Shown here: positions 56,704-64,000 of the stretch, in pieces
Position numbering within the stretch: position 1 is the first letter of the stretch
Layout of the letters: every line of letters begins with the position of its first letter
Source: Pontibacillus sp. HMF3514
GTDB taxonomy: Bacteria > Bacillota > Bacilli > Bacillales > BH030062
DNA: 64,000 nt
Reading direction: 5' to 3'
Assembly (NCBI RefSeq): GCF_009858175.1
Contig: NZ_CP047393.1
Span: 930,001-994,000, forward strand
Position numbers and translations under genes: made by a program
The notes under the pieces: generated by a model
What the model saw: only the letters and a program-made list of their open reading frames with translations
Databases searched by the model: none
Told to the model about the DNA's origin: nothing

Positions 56704-57942
56704 ATGGAGAAAAAACAACTAAAGATTTTGTCCCTCATAGGAATTCTCCTAGTTAGTCTTGTTTACCCGTTACATACGGAAGCGAAACAGTCAGATGAAG
56801 AAACGAAAGTACAAAAAGTAGTCTTTCATTCTGGTAATCAAATGAAACTTCAATCTAGAGAATTACCAGACCCAGTACCACGTTTTGTCTATGATTCTGG
56901 TTTTGATTTTGAATATCCAGATGCGGTTAGAGGCATTTATGTTACTGGTCCAAGTGCGGGTGGAAGTCGTTTTGAAAAATTACTGAAGCTTGTTGATGAG
57001 ACAGATCTAAATAGTATGGTCATTGATATTAAAGAAGATGCCGGCATTTTAACATTTAAACCAGAAGAAGGTTCTCCTTATGAGGATGTGGGCATTAACT
57101 ATATCAAAGATGTAAGAGAAGTGTTAAAAACGTTAGAGAAGCATGATATTTATCCAATTGCTAGAGTTGTAGTATTTAAGGATTCTAAATTAGCTAAAAA
57201 ACGTCCAGACCTTTCATTTACGAAGAACGGTCAGGTTTGGGAAAATGGTAAAGGCGAGTCTTTTGTAAACCCATTCCTAAAAGAGGTATGGGACTACAAC
57301 GTTGAAGTTGCTAAGATGGCCGCTAAAATGGGCTTTAAAGATATCCAATTTGACTACGTTCGTTTCCCAGAAGGATTCGAAAAACGGGATGACGTTTTAA
57401 ATTATGATCAAGGAAAATATAAAGATCTAGAATTAGACGATGTACAAAAACGAGTAACAGCAGTCACAGATTTTGTTGAGTATGCTAGAAAAGAATTAGA
57501 GTATTATGGTGTTGATGTATCTGTAGATATTTTTGGTTATTCAGCGACTATACCTGAAGCACCAGGAATTGGTCAAAACTTCACTAAAATCTCTAAAAAC
57601 GTAGATGTGATATCTTCCATGATTTATCCATCACACTGGACATCGTACTTTGGCATCCCATTCCCTGATAAAGAGCCTTATCGTTTGGTTACAGAGTATG
57701 CGAAAGTTGAAAACGAGCGTTTAGGTGAGCTTGAAGATCCACCAACTTCTCGTCCGTGGATTCAAGACTTTAGTGCACCTTGGTTATACTATAACGAACC
57801 TACAAAATATTATGATAAAGAGGATGTAGAGGCTCAAATCCGTGCCCTTAATGAAAATGGCATTCAAGAGTTCTTGTTATGGAATCCATTGAACTCTTAC
57901 TCGGAAAATGTTGATTATACACCTTTAGATAAAGAATCATAA
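56704..57942 (+). CDS. Putative secreted glycoside hydrolase (DUF4015)
   Basis: This 412-aa protein has an N-terminal signal (residues 1-29, MEKKQLKILSLIGILLVSLV...), then a DUF4015 TIM-barrel-like domain (about 70-400: YVTGPSAGGSRFEKLLKLVD, IQFDYVRFPEGF, LLWNPLNSYSE). The IQFDYVRFPEG motif holds likely acidic catalytic residues. I choose ATG 56704: a TATAAT at about 56660 makes an earlier start unlikely. The substrate is unknown. Confidence 0.82.
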   Translation: MEKKQLKILSLIGILLVSLVYPLHTEAKQSDEETKVQKVVFHSGNQMKLQSRELPDPVPRFVYDSGFDFEYPDAVRGIYVTGPSAGGSRFEKLLKLVDETDLNSMVIDIKEDAGILTFKPEEGSPYEDVGINYIKDVREVLKTLEKHDIYPIARVVVFKDSKLAKKRPDLSFTKNGQVWENGKGESFVNPFLKEVWDYNVEVAKMAAKMGFKDIQFDYVRFPEGFEKRDDVLNYDQGKYKDLELDDVQKRVTAVTDFVEYARKELEYYGVDVSVDIFGYSATIPEAPGIGQNFTKISKNVDVISSMIYPSHWTSYFGIPFPDKEPYRLVTEYAKVENERLGELEDPPTSRPWIQDFSAPWLYYNEPTKYYDKEDVEAQIRALNENGIQEFLLWNPLNSYSENVDYTPLDKES

Positions 57943-57966
57943 TCGAGTATAAAATACTGCAAAACG

Positions 57967-58005
57967 AAAAAGCCTACCACTAGAATGTTAAGTGGTAGGC
58001 TTTTT
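57967..58005. terminator. Terminator between the DUF4015 gene and the small convergent gene
   Basis: AAAAAGCCTACCACT pairs with AGTGGTAGGCTTTTT. It is nearly symmetrical, so it may work in both directions. Confidence 0.92.
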
Positions 58006-58006
58006 A

Positions 58007-58192
58007 TCATGATTTTTTTCCGCCAATTCCGCGCCAATGCGTTTGAAAGGATCTCGATTTACTGAGGTATTCATCTTGTTGATTTCGTCCAAATAGTCCT
58101 TGTCCAATTCCTTGTACGATTACGGCCAGGAATGCTGTCAATCCAATGATCGAAAAACCGACTAACATCATATCCAAGATTAAGCTACTCAG
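58007..58192 (-). CDS. Small membrane protein, unknown, possible CTG start
   Basis: The frame encodes one hydrophobic segment (MLVGFSIIGLTAFLAVIVQG) and a polar basic tail (QDEYLSKSRSFQTHWRGIGGKKS). The best ribosome binding site, GGAGGCGATG, is followed after 9 bases by CTG at 58192 (61 aa). The first ATG of the frame is at 58171 (54 aa), 27 or more bases from that site. A start with CTG is therefore inferred. I do not recognise the protein. Confidence 0.55.
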   Translation of the reverse strand: MSSLILDMMLVGFSIIGLTAFLAVIVQGIGQGLFGRNQQDEYLSKSRSFQTHWRGIGGKKS

Positions 58193-58353
58193 GGATCATC
58201 GCCTCCTTGTGTATCTAATGCTATTGTAGCTTATGTTTATATATATGAAAAGGTGGGGTATAGTTGACGTGAAATTGATATATTTGGTTGAAATTTAACA
58301 AAAGAGTGAAATTTCGTTATAATGATAGAGACTACACAAAAAGGAGTAGATCA

Positions 58354-58950
58354 ATGAATTGGTATGAGAAGCTGAATAAGTATTTCCCGGTAGAGGAAAT
58401 GAAGTCACGCGAGCATATGGAAATGCTACTAAAAGAAAAAGGCGATGTGTACAGAAAAGATGAAAGTGAAAATCATGTACTCATGTACGCCGAGTTTGAT
58501 TCCTTTATCTTTATTGATTATGTATGGGTCTCTACGAAAACACGAGGCCAAGGAATTGGGCACCAACTGATTGAAAAACTGAAGGCTAAAGGGAAACCAA
58601 TTATCCTTGAGGTCGAACCGGTTGATTATGATGATACTGACACTGAGAAACGCCTCCGATTCTACCAGAAAGAAGGGTTCGAACACGCACAGTCCATTGG
58701 TTATTCACGACGTTCCCTTGCAACCAATGAACTGAACCATATGGAAATCCTCTATTGGTCCCCAGAACACGAACCTGAAGAATCCATTTACGAGAAGATG
58801 AAAGAGATGTATGAAAATATTCATACGTACAAGGATAAAGAGCTCTACGGAAAGTCCTACCAGCCTGTAGAAGAAGTATTAACGTTAGATGATGACCGGG
58901 ATATGGGAGATATCCTTAGTGCTTTAGAGGAACCAGAAAAAGCAAAATAA
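58354..58950 (+). CDS. yjbC: GNAT acetyltransferase (YjbC)
   Basis: This 198-aa acetyltransferase has the acetyl-CoA motif STKTRGQGIGHQLIEKLK (about residues 68-85) and a long charged C-terminal tail ending DMGDILSALEEPEKAK. ATG 58354 follows AAGGAGT. It precedes spx, as in B. subtilis, where yjbC and spx can be cotranscribed; here a terminator lies between them. The substrate is unknown. Confidence 0.85.
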   Translation: MNWYEKLNKYFPVEEMKSREHMEMLLKEKGDVYRKDESENHVLMYAEFDSFIFIDYVWVSTKTRGQGIGHQLIEKLKAKGKPIILEVEPVDYDDTDTEKRLRFYQKEGFEHAQSIGYSRRSLATNELNHMEILYWSPEHEPEESIYEKMKEMYENIHTYKDKELYGKSYQPVEEVLTLDDDRDMGDILSALEEPEKAK

Positions 58951-58957
58951 CAAAATA

Positions 58958-59000
58958 AACAAGCAGGTTGATGCTATTAAAGCCACCTGCTTGTTTTTTT
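58958..59000 (+). terminator. Terminator of yjbC
   Basis: AACAAGCAGGT pairs with ACCTGCTTGTT and is followed by five or more T residues, 8 bases after the stop codon. Confidence 0.9.
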
Positions 59001-59304
59001 GTTTTATTTTGAAACCTTAAGGGTAATATTTACGTATAAGGAAATAGAACATATAGGTTAGAAAAAATCGATATTTATCAAAAAAAGAAGTTTATTGAGA
59101 ATACTCACGGGGAAATGTACATATATATTAGGCCTTGTATAAGTTTTGTTACAGAAAAATTATATTTTTTTCTATACCTATCGTTTTTGGAGGAAATGTA
59201 GTATACTTAATTTAAGCATAGCTACATTACATTTATTTTAATCTAATAAGTGATTAAAAGAATACATTTTTTATAAATTTAAAAAATTGAGGAGTGAAGA
59301 TTGT
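59001..59304. other. spx upstream control region
   Basis: About 300 bases that are AT-rich and without a gene. TATACT near 59211 is a candidate -10 element, but I see no good -35 element. The spx promoters of B. subtilis are controlled by several sigma factors and by PerR and YodB; I could not identify those sites with confidence here. GAGGAGTG is the ribosome binding site for spx. Confidence 0.45.
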
Positions 59305-59700
59305 ATGGTAACACTTTATACTTCTCCAAGTTGTACATCATGTCGTAAAGCAAAAGCATGGTTAGAGGAACATGATATTCCGTTCCAAGAACGTAACATC
59401 TTCTCGGAGCCATTGTCTATTGATGAGATTAAAGAAGTCTTACGTATGACAGAGGACGGAACGGATGAAATTATCTCTACCCGTTCGAAAGTATTTCAGA
59501 AGATGGATGTTGATTTAGATCAGCTTCCGTTAAAAGATCTTTTTGATATGATTACAGAACATCCTGGTCTACTTAGAAGACCTATTATCGTTGATGAAAA
59601 GCGTTTACAGGTTGGATATAACGAAGATGAAATCCGTCGCTTCCTACCTCGTAAAGTACGTTCTTTCCAACTACAAGAAGCTCAGCGTCTAGTGAACTAA
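59305..59700 (+). CDS. spx: Global stress regulator Spx
   Basis: Spx binds the alpha-subunit C-terminal domain of RNA polymerase and redirects transcription during thiol stress. The 131-aa protein has the redox CxxC (Cys10, Cys13 in [10 protein letters not shown]) and the [25 protein letters not shown] stretch typical of ArsC-like Spx. The length equals that of B. subtilis Spx. ATG 59305 follows GAGGAGTG. mecA, encoded downstream, is not its adaptor; YjbH would be. Confidence 0.95.
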   Translation: MVTLYTSPSCTSCRKAKAWLEEHDIPFQERNIFSEPLSIDEIKEVLRMTEDGTDEIISTRSKVFQKMDVDLDQLPLKDLFDMITEHPGLLRRPIIVDEKRLQVGYNEDEIRRFLPRKVRSFQLQEAQRLVN

Positions 59701-59703
59701 TAA

Positions 59704-59745
59704 AAACCACTGCACCTTTGCCTACATAGGTGCAGTGGTTTTTTG
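59704..59745 (+). terminator. Terminator of spx
   Basis: AACCACTGCACC pairs with GGTGCAGTGGTT and is followed by TTTTGG, 4 bases after the stop codon. Confidence 0.92.
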
Positions 59746-59843
59746 GTTATAATATTATTTAATTCCGTTAATTGGTAGTTATCTGGAATAATGTATTTTG
59801 ATGAAAGGGGGGCATTGCGTTTGAGAAGAGGGCTAGGGGCTTT

Positions 59844-59927
59844 CGGTTAAGCACTGTATTCTGCCGGGTAGAAGCTGCTTTTCGTCGGGTAGGCACTGTA
59901 TTCCATCGGTTAGCCCCCTGCATTGTC
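59844..59927. repeat. 21-base tandem array G, core CGG(G/T)TAG (4 units)
   Basis: CGG(T/G)TA begins at 59844, 59865, 59886 and 59907, exactly 21 bases apart. Types alternate: units 1 and 3 continue with GCACTGTATTC, unit 2 with GAAGCTGC, a 42-base super-period. It lies between the spx terminator and the convergent yjbE gene. Confidence 0.8.
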
Positions 59928-59930
59928 CCG

Positions 59931-59976
59931 CATTATCTCAAATCCAAGTCTTCACCAATAGGGGGCTATAGTAAAG
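59931..59976. repeat. Short intergenic repeat shared with 63474-63520
   Basis: The sequence TTATCTCAAATCCAAGTCTT followed by a TAGGGGGCTATA end recurs in the opposite orientation at 63474-63520. It follows array G directly. Confidence 0.65.
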
Positions 59977-60041
59977 TACCCCTTCAAATAAAAAATGTCT
60001 AAGCAACTCATTCACCTAGACATTTTCATAAATTAATAGAT

Positions 60042-60707
60042 TTATGCCTCACTAGTACTACGTTTGTTAAAGAAATAACCAAGTAAAAGTACGAATGCAA
60101 TGGTTGCGATAGGTATAATCCACTCTAAAGAAGCGTATTCATGGAAAAAGGACTCTAAATTCCTCTCCCCTAAAATCATCTCAGCAGCAGTATAAGCTAA
60201 AATCGCTGATCCGATATAGACCAACACAGGAAACTTCTCCATAAGAGTAAGGATTAACTTACTTCCCCAAATGATAATTGGTACAGAAACAAGAAGACCA
60301 ATTACAACTAACCAAATGTTACCATGTGCTGCACCTGCAATGGCTAGTACATTGTCAAATCCCATAACAAGATCTGCAAATACAATTGTTTTAATGGCAC
60401 TCATGAGACTGTCGCCGGCTTCTATATCTGGATCATCATCATGATCCGTTAATAACTTAACCGCAATGTAAATAAGTAGTAAGCCACCGATTAGACTTAA
60501 GAATGGAATCTTTAATAAGTAAACAGCTACCGCTGTAAGTAGCACGCGAATACCAATTGCTAAGCCTGTTCCCCAGAAAATTGCTTTGTTACGTTGGTGC
60601 TCTGGTAGGTTTCGACTGGCCAACGCGATTACAATGGCGTTATCTCCACCTAACACAATGTCAATCCCAATGATGATAAGGATCGACTGAATAATCTCCC
60701 AATCCAC
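60042..60707 (-). CDS. yjbE: TerC family membrane protein (YjbE)
   Basis: This 221-aa protein has seven transmembrane segments. The conserved metal-site Asp residues occur in GGDNAIVIALA (Asp22) and MGFDNVLAIAGA. TerC-family members in Bacilli export manganese or supply it to exoenzymes. GTG at 60707 follows AGGAGG. It lies between spx and mecA, as in B. subtilis. No yybP-ykoY riboswitch is seen in its short leader. Confidence 0.87.
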   Translation of the reverse strand: MDWEIIQSILIIIGIDIVLGGDNAIVIALASRNLPEHQRNKAIFWGTGLAIGIRVLLTAVAVYLLKIPFLSLIGGLLLIYIAVKLLTDHDDDPDIEAGDSLMSAIKTIVFADLVMGFDNVLAIAGAAHGNIWLVVIGLLVSVPIIIWGSKLILTLMEKFPVLVYIGSAILAYTAAEMILGERNLESFFHEYASLEWIIPIATIAFVLLLGYFFNKRSTSEA

Positions 60708-60797
60708 GAAAAAAACCTCCTAATCCCTAGTGACAAAGAAAGTAAGATAAGATACAATATAAAATTAACTCTAGACGATTATAGCCTCGACTTTCTC

Positions 60798-60826
60798 AAT
60801 ATAGTCGAAGGGGATAATGATGTCAA
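60798..60826 (-). promoter_or_regulatory. Sigma-A promoter of yjbE with overlapping dyad
   Basis: Leftward, a perfect TTGACA (60826-60821) and TATATT (60803-60798) have a 17-base spacer. An inverted repeat TCGAC/GTCGA (60787-60808, 12-base centre) overlaps the -10 element and could be an operator. Confidence 0.75.
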
Positions 60827-61051
60827 GGAGTACTGAAGTAGGTCATTCGTTTGTTTTTCATCATATTGAGCAATTCTATTTTCAATATGCCTTCATGTAT
60901 CATAAAATAATAACAAAGAACATCAAACATGAAGCACATCGAATGGTTGAAACTACCCATATTAGGGTAAGGTGAATAGTAAAGAGGTAATGATATGAAG
61001 GTGAAGTTATCCCTTCCACCTAAAATAAACGAACAGAAGGGAGCGAGTTCA

Positions 61052-61750
61052 ATGGAAATCGAACGTATTAATGAGAACACCGTGAAGTTTTATGTATCTT
61101 ATATGGATATTGAAGATCGTGGGTTTGACCGTGAAGAGATCTGGTACAACAGAGATAAAAGTGAACAGCTCTTCTGGCAGATGATGGATGAAGTGAACGA
61201 CGAAGAAGATTTTAATATAGACGGTCCATTATGGATTCAAGTACAGGCTATGGATAAAGGCCTAGAAATAGTGGTAACCAAAGCCCAGATTTCGAAGGAT
61301 GGACATAAGCTAGAGTTACCATCTGAGGATGGTAAGACCATTGATATGCCAATGGATGAAAAACTTGAGGCTATGTTAGATTCTGAATCAAGCAAATCAA
61401 AAGAAGGTAAGGAAGAGGATGAAAGCGAAGAACTTGAATCCGAAAGTACAGCACCTTTATCATTTGTTATCGGATTCGAAGACTTCGAACATGTAATTCA
61501 GCTCAGTCATTACTTCCAAAACAATAGCTATGTTGATGATCAATTATATCATTATGAAGGAACGTACTATTTATTCGTACAATTCCCTGATGGTGTATTG
61601 ACAGATGAGCAACAAGAAAATGTGCTAAGCCAAGTTCTTGAATTTGGTCATGAATCACAATTAACTGTTCATCGCTTAGCCGAATATGGGAAAGTCATAT
61701 TCCCATCCGATGCGTTAAACAATCTAAGTCACTACTTCCCAGAGAAGTAA
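61052..61750 (+). CDS. mecA: ClpC adaptor protein MecA
   Basis: MecA delivers ComK and other substrates to the ClpCP protease. The 232-aa protein has the N-terminal substrate domain (MEIERINENTVKFYVSY), an acidic linker (ESSKSKEGKEEDESEELES, about 113-135) and the C-terminal ClpC-binding domain. ATG 61052 follows AGAAGGGAG; the frame upstream is not coding. It stands before cls here instead of coiA. Confidence 0.93.
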   Translation: MEIERINENTVKFYVSYMDIEDRGFDREEIWYNRDKSEQLFWQMMDEVNDEEDFNIDGPLWIQVQAMDKGLEIVVTKAQISKDGHKLELPSEDGKTIDMPMDEKLEAMLDSESSKSKEGKEEDESEELESESTAPLSFVIGFEDFEHVIQLSHYFQNNSYVDDQLYHYEGTYYLFVQFPDGVLTDEQQENVLSQVLEFGHESQLTVHRLAEYGKVIFPSDALNNLSHYFPEK

Positions 61751-61759
61751 AGCAATAAA

Positions 61760-61796
61760 AAACGCGGCAACCAAGTAAGAGGTTGCCGCGTTTTTC
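61760..61796 (+). terminator. Terminator of mecA
   Basis: AACGCGGCAACC pairs with GGTTGCCGCGTT, with an 8-base loop, and is followed by TTTC. Confidence 0.92.
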
Positions 61797-61901
61797 TTGG
61801 TTAATCCCAATGATGAATGTAAAATGAAAGAGAAACATGTTATTTATTTGGTACATATATATAGCTTAAAAAGTATGGTATCACTAGAAAGGAACACGCT
61901 T

Positions 61902-63413
61902 ATGTTCAAACGGATTCAAGTCTTAGTTTTCTTGGCACTTGTATTAACAACTTTATATTTAACGCAACAGTACTGGCAGGGATGGCTTCTTGGTACAATC
62001 TCCATTCTCTTTACAATGTCTGCTGTATTTATTGGGATTTTAATTTTCTTTGAGAATCGCCAACCTTCTCAGACAGTAACTTGGCTTCTTGTATTGGCTG
62101 CTTTTCCGATAGTAGGCTTCTTCTTTTACATTATATTTGGTCAGAACTATCGTAAACGGAAAATGTTCCAACAAAAAGGCGAGCTAGATGAGCAAGCTTT
62201 TCGCAAAATTGAAGGGGATCAACATATCGAACACGAACAAATGGCTCAAATGGGAGATCACCAAAAGCTTTTGTTTCGTCTAGCTCAAAGACTTGGTCAT
62301 TCACCTATAACGTTCAATACAGAAACAAAAGTATTAACAAATGGAGAAGAGACGTTCCGTTGGTTACTCCATGAACTACGCAAAGCAAAGCACCACATTC
62401 ATATGGAATATTATATTGTCCGTCATGATGAAATTGGTAAAGAGATAAAAGACATTCTGATTGAAAAAGCTCAAGAGGGTGTTGAGGTACGGTTTTTATA
62501 TGATGCAGTTGGTAGTTGGAAGTTATCAAACGACTACAAACAAGAAATGAAAGAAGCAGGGGTTGAAGTTGTTCCGTTCTCTCCTGTGCGATTGCCGTTT
62601 TTAAACAACAAGATTAACTTTCGAAATCATAGAAAAATCGTAGTTGTTGATGGGGATGCTGCGTTTGTCGGAGGGTTAAATGTTGGAGATGAATATTTAG
62701 GACGGCACGCTTACTTTGGTTTTTGGCGCGATACGCACTTATATGTAAAAGGTGAGTCAGTAAGAAGTTTGCAATTGATCTTTTTGCAAGACTGGTATTA
62801 CATGACAGGCCATGCCCACTTAACATCCGAATATTTATCACCTACCCTAGTTGATTATGAAGGTTTAGGTGGGGTCCAAATGATTGCGAGTGGACCGGAT
62901 AATGAATGGGAAGTTATAAAGCATGTTTTCTTTTCCATGATTGTATCGGCAAAGCATTCGATTTGGATTGCCTCTCCATACTTCATACCAGACGATGATA
63001 TTTTAGAAGCGTTAAAAGTAGCAGCATTAAGCGGCATCGACGTAAGGATTCTTGTCCCAAATCGCCCTGATAAACGCATTGTTTATTATGCATCTCGTTC
63101 TTATTTTACAGAGCTATTGGAAGCGGGGATTAAAGTCTTTGCTTATAAAGAAGGTTTCATGCACGGGAAAATCATGATTGTTGATAGTGAATTAGCTTCG
63201 ATAGGTACTTCCAATATGGACATGAGAAGTTTTCATTTGAACTTTGAAGTCAATGCATTCTTATACCGCACAAAGAGCACACACACGCTAGTAAATGATT
63301 ATTTAAATGATCTAACTTGTTCAGAGGAAATCGTGCTTGAAACGTTCCGAAAAAGACCAATATGGAAACGAATGCTGGAATCAACTTCACGATTATTATC
63401 ACCGTTATTGTAA
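61902..63413 (+). CDS. cls: Cardiolipin synthase
   Basis: This membrane enzyme makes cardiolipin from phosphatidylglycerol, and may matter in salt-stressed cells. The 503-aa protein has two N-terminal transmembrane helices, a PLDc_N segment (RQPSQTVTWLLVLAAFPIVGF-like) and two HKD motifs, HRKIVVVDGD (about residue 243) and HGKIMIVDS (about residue 421). ATG 61902 follows AGAAAGGAA. A terminator follows directly. Confidence 0.93.
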   Translation: MFKRIQVLVFLALVLTTLYLTQQYWQGWLLGTISILFTMSAVFIGILIFFENRQPSQTVTWLLVLAAFPIVGFFFYIIFGQNYRKRKMFQQKGELDEQAFRKIEGDQHIEHEQMAQMGDHQKLLFRLAQRLGHSPITFNTETKVLTNGEETFRWLLHELRKAKHHIHMEYYIVRHDEIGKEIKDILIEKAQEGVEVRFLYDAVGSWKLSNDYKQEMKEAGVEVVPFSPVRLPFLNNKINFRNHRKIVVVDGDAAFVGGLNVGDEYLGRHAYFGFWRDTHLYVKGESVRSLQLIFLQDWYYMTGHAHLTSEYLSPTLVDYEGLGGVQMIASGPDNEWEVIKHVFFSMIVSAKHSIWIASPYFIPDDDILEALKVAALSGIDVRILVPNRPDKRIVYYASRSYFTELLEAGIKVFAYKEGFMHGKIMIVDSELASIGTSNMDMRSFHLNFEVNAFLYRTKSTHTLVNDYLNDLTCSEEIVLETFRKRPIWKRMLESTSRLLSPLL

Positions 63414-63441
63414 AGCTCTCTTTTATAAGAGAGCTTTTTTG
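63413..63441 (+). terminator. Terminator of cls
   Basis: AAGCTCTC pairs with GAGAGCTT and is followed by six T residues; it starts at the stop codon. Confidence 0.9.
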
Positions 63442-63473
63442 TTTTGGTTATTATAGAGATTAGTTGGTGAATC

Positions 63474-63520
63474 ATTATAGCCCCTAATACGGAAGACTTG
63501 GAATCGAGATAAGTTGAGAG
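63474..63520. repeat. Short intergenic repeat shared with 59931-59976 (inverted)
   Basis: TATAGCCCCTA followed by GAAGACTTGGA and GAGATAAG is the reverse complement of the sequence at 59931-59976, with a few changes. Both copies lie in intergenic space about 3.5 kb apart. Confidence 0.65.
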
Positions 63521-63546
63521 CAGTCCGTTGCTTTTATGAGAGGTAG

Positions 63547-63664
63547 GGGTTCAGTGAAACGGCAATACTCCTGCGGAAGACCAGCTGAGCCTCCTCGTTC
63601 ACTCCGTTCTCTGTGGAGTCTCATCTGCCCTTTCTACCGCGGGAGTTTGCCGTTTCCCTCACCC
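63547..63664. repeat. Large Bacillaceae-type hairpin repeat element
   Basis: The ends GTGAAACGGCAATACTCCTG and GGGAGTTTGCCGTTTCCCTC pair over about 28 bases with few mismatches. A second inner stem pairs CAGCTGAGCCTCC with GGAGTCTCATCTG. The pattern of ACTCCTGCGG near GAGCCTCCTCG is one I know from intergenic repeats in Bacillaceae genomes. No ORF lies inside. Confidence 0.72.
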
Positions 63665-63708
63665 TTTTGCTTTTATGGAGATTAACGGACCCTAGTTACT
63701 TGAGCTCT

Positions 63709-63905
63709 AAACGTTACGGACATCTGTTCCGTTATTTTGAACTTTTAAGGCATTTCGAGAGTCGTTACGGACATATGGTACCTTATTTGTGACAAAATGG
63801 GCTTTTTCAAGGTGATTTGAAGCAAATAACGGAATGAATGTCCGTAAGATCTTCATAAAAGTCATATTAAGATCAAATAACGGAACTGATGTCCGTAAGC
63901 ATCTC
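63709..63905. repeat. 51-base dimeric repeats in inverted array
   Basis: TTACGGACAT starts at 63714 and again at 63765; its inverted partner AAATAACGGAA occurs at 63824 and 63875. Both spacings are exactly 51. The left pair and the right pair are imperfect reverse complements of each other over about 90 bases, giving a large palindrome with a short centre. The element lies downstream of cls near the window end, with a partial motif (GTAACGGAACCACTCC) near 63957. Confidence 0.78.
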
Positions 63906-64000
63906 CTCTCCATATCACTGCGGTTCCGTTCCACAGCCCGCCGATCTGCATAAACGTAACGGAACCACTCCGCACAAGCTTATTCAACATAACTGCCATA

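Noticed and set aside
60708-60830. Manganese (yybP-ykoY) riboswitch before the TerC-family gene
   Set aside because: The leader from the predicted start to the ribosome binding site is under 90 bases and shows none of the conserved riboswitch loops.
63474-63905. Insertion sequence
   Set aside because: Inverted repeats are present but there is no transposase frame.
63707-63934. Leftward 75-aa ORF in the 51-base inverted element
   Set aside because: It follows the repeat (51 is divisible by 3) and has no ribosome binding site or recognisable domain.

Overview
This window looks like part of a low-to-moderate GC chromosome of a spore-forming member of the Bacillaceae. The deduced secreted proteins (maltose- and oligopeptide-binding lipoproteins) have very acidic linkers, which suggests a moderately salt-tolerant marine or halophilic relative such as Halobacillus, Pontibacillus or Thalassobacillus; the genus is inference. 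Two blocks keep Bacillus subtilis gene order as I remember it: the yitS-yitT-ipi...yitU-yitV-yitW block (24.4-36.4 kb, split by inserted genes) and the yjzC-yjzD-yjaU-yjaV-med-fabH-fabF...yjbA-trpS-oppABCDF-yjbC-spx-yjbE-mecA block (39.2-61.8 kb). No rRNA, tRNA, transposase, prophage or CRISPR locus was seen.

Region by region. 1-10.5 kb is a maltodextrin locus: a leftward cytoplasmic neopullulanase-type GH13 enzyme (cut by the window edge) diverges from a rightward operon malE-malF-malG, a membrane-anchored extracellular GH13 amylase, a GH31 alpha-glucosidase and a LacI-family regulator. The divergent promoter region carries four LacI/CcpA-type palindromes. 10.6-24.4 kb holds an ATPase, argS behind a T-box riboswitch, redox enzymes (old yellow enzyme, SDR, CoA-disulfide reductase), two unknown membrane proteins in tandem, a DUF4349 lipoprotein and a secreted beta-propeller protein. 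24.4-37.7 kb holds the yit block with accessory genes (an alkylsulfatase, an Eis-like acetyltransferase, DUF2785) and a molybdopterin cluster mobB-moaE-moaD. 38-46 kb holds uppP, small Bacillaceae genes, med and fabH-fabF behind a FapR-like operator. 46-64 kb holds an LCP cell-wall ligase, yjbA, trpS behind a second T-box, the oligopeptide transporter oppABCDF, a DUF4015 protein, spx, a TerC-family protein, mecA and cardiolipin synthase.

The genes are mostly housekeeping or well-known accessory genes. The unexplained part lies between them. At least seven intergenic stretches carry tandem arrays with an almost invariant 21-base period (about 4 to 18 units). Each array has its own conserved core, two pairs or groups share a core, and several alternate two unit types to give a 42-base higher-order period. 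One array lies inside the transcribed argS leader, between the T-box and the ribosome binding site. Three copies of a long hairpin-forming intergenic element, a second large hairpin element, a 51-base inverted dimeric element and a short repeat shared by 59.9 and 63.5 kb add to this. I regard the 21-base arrays as the most interesting feature of the window.
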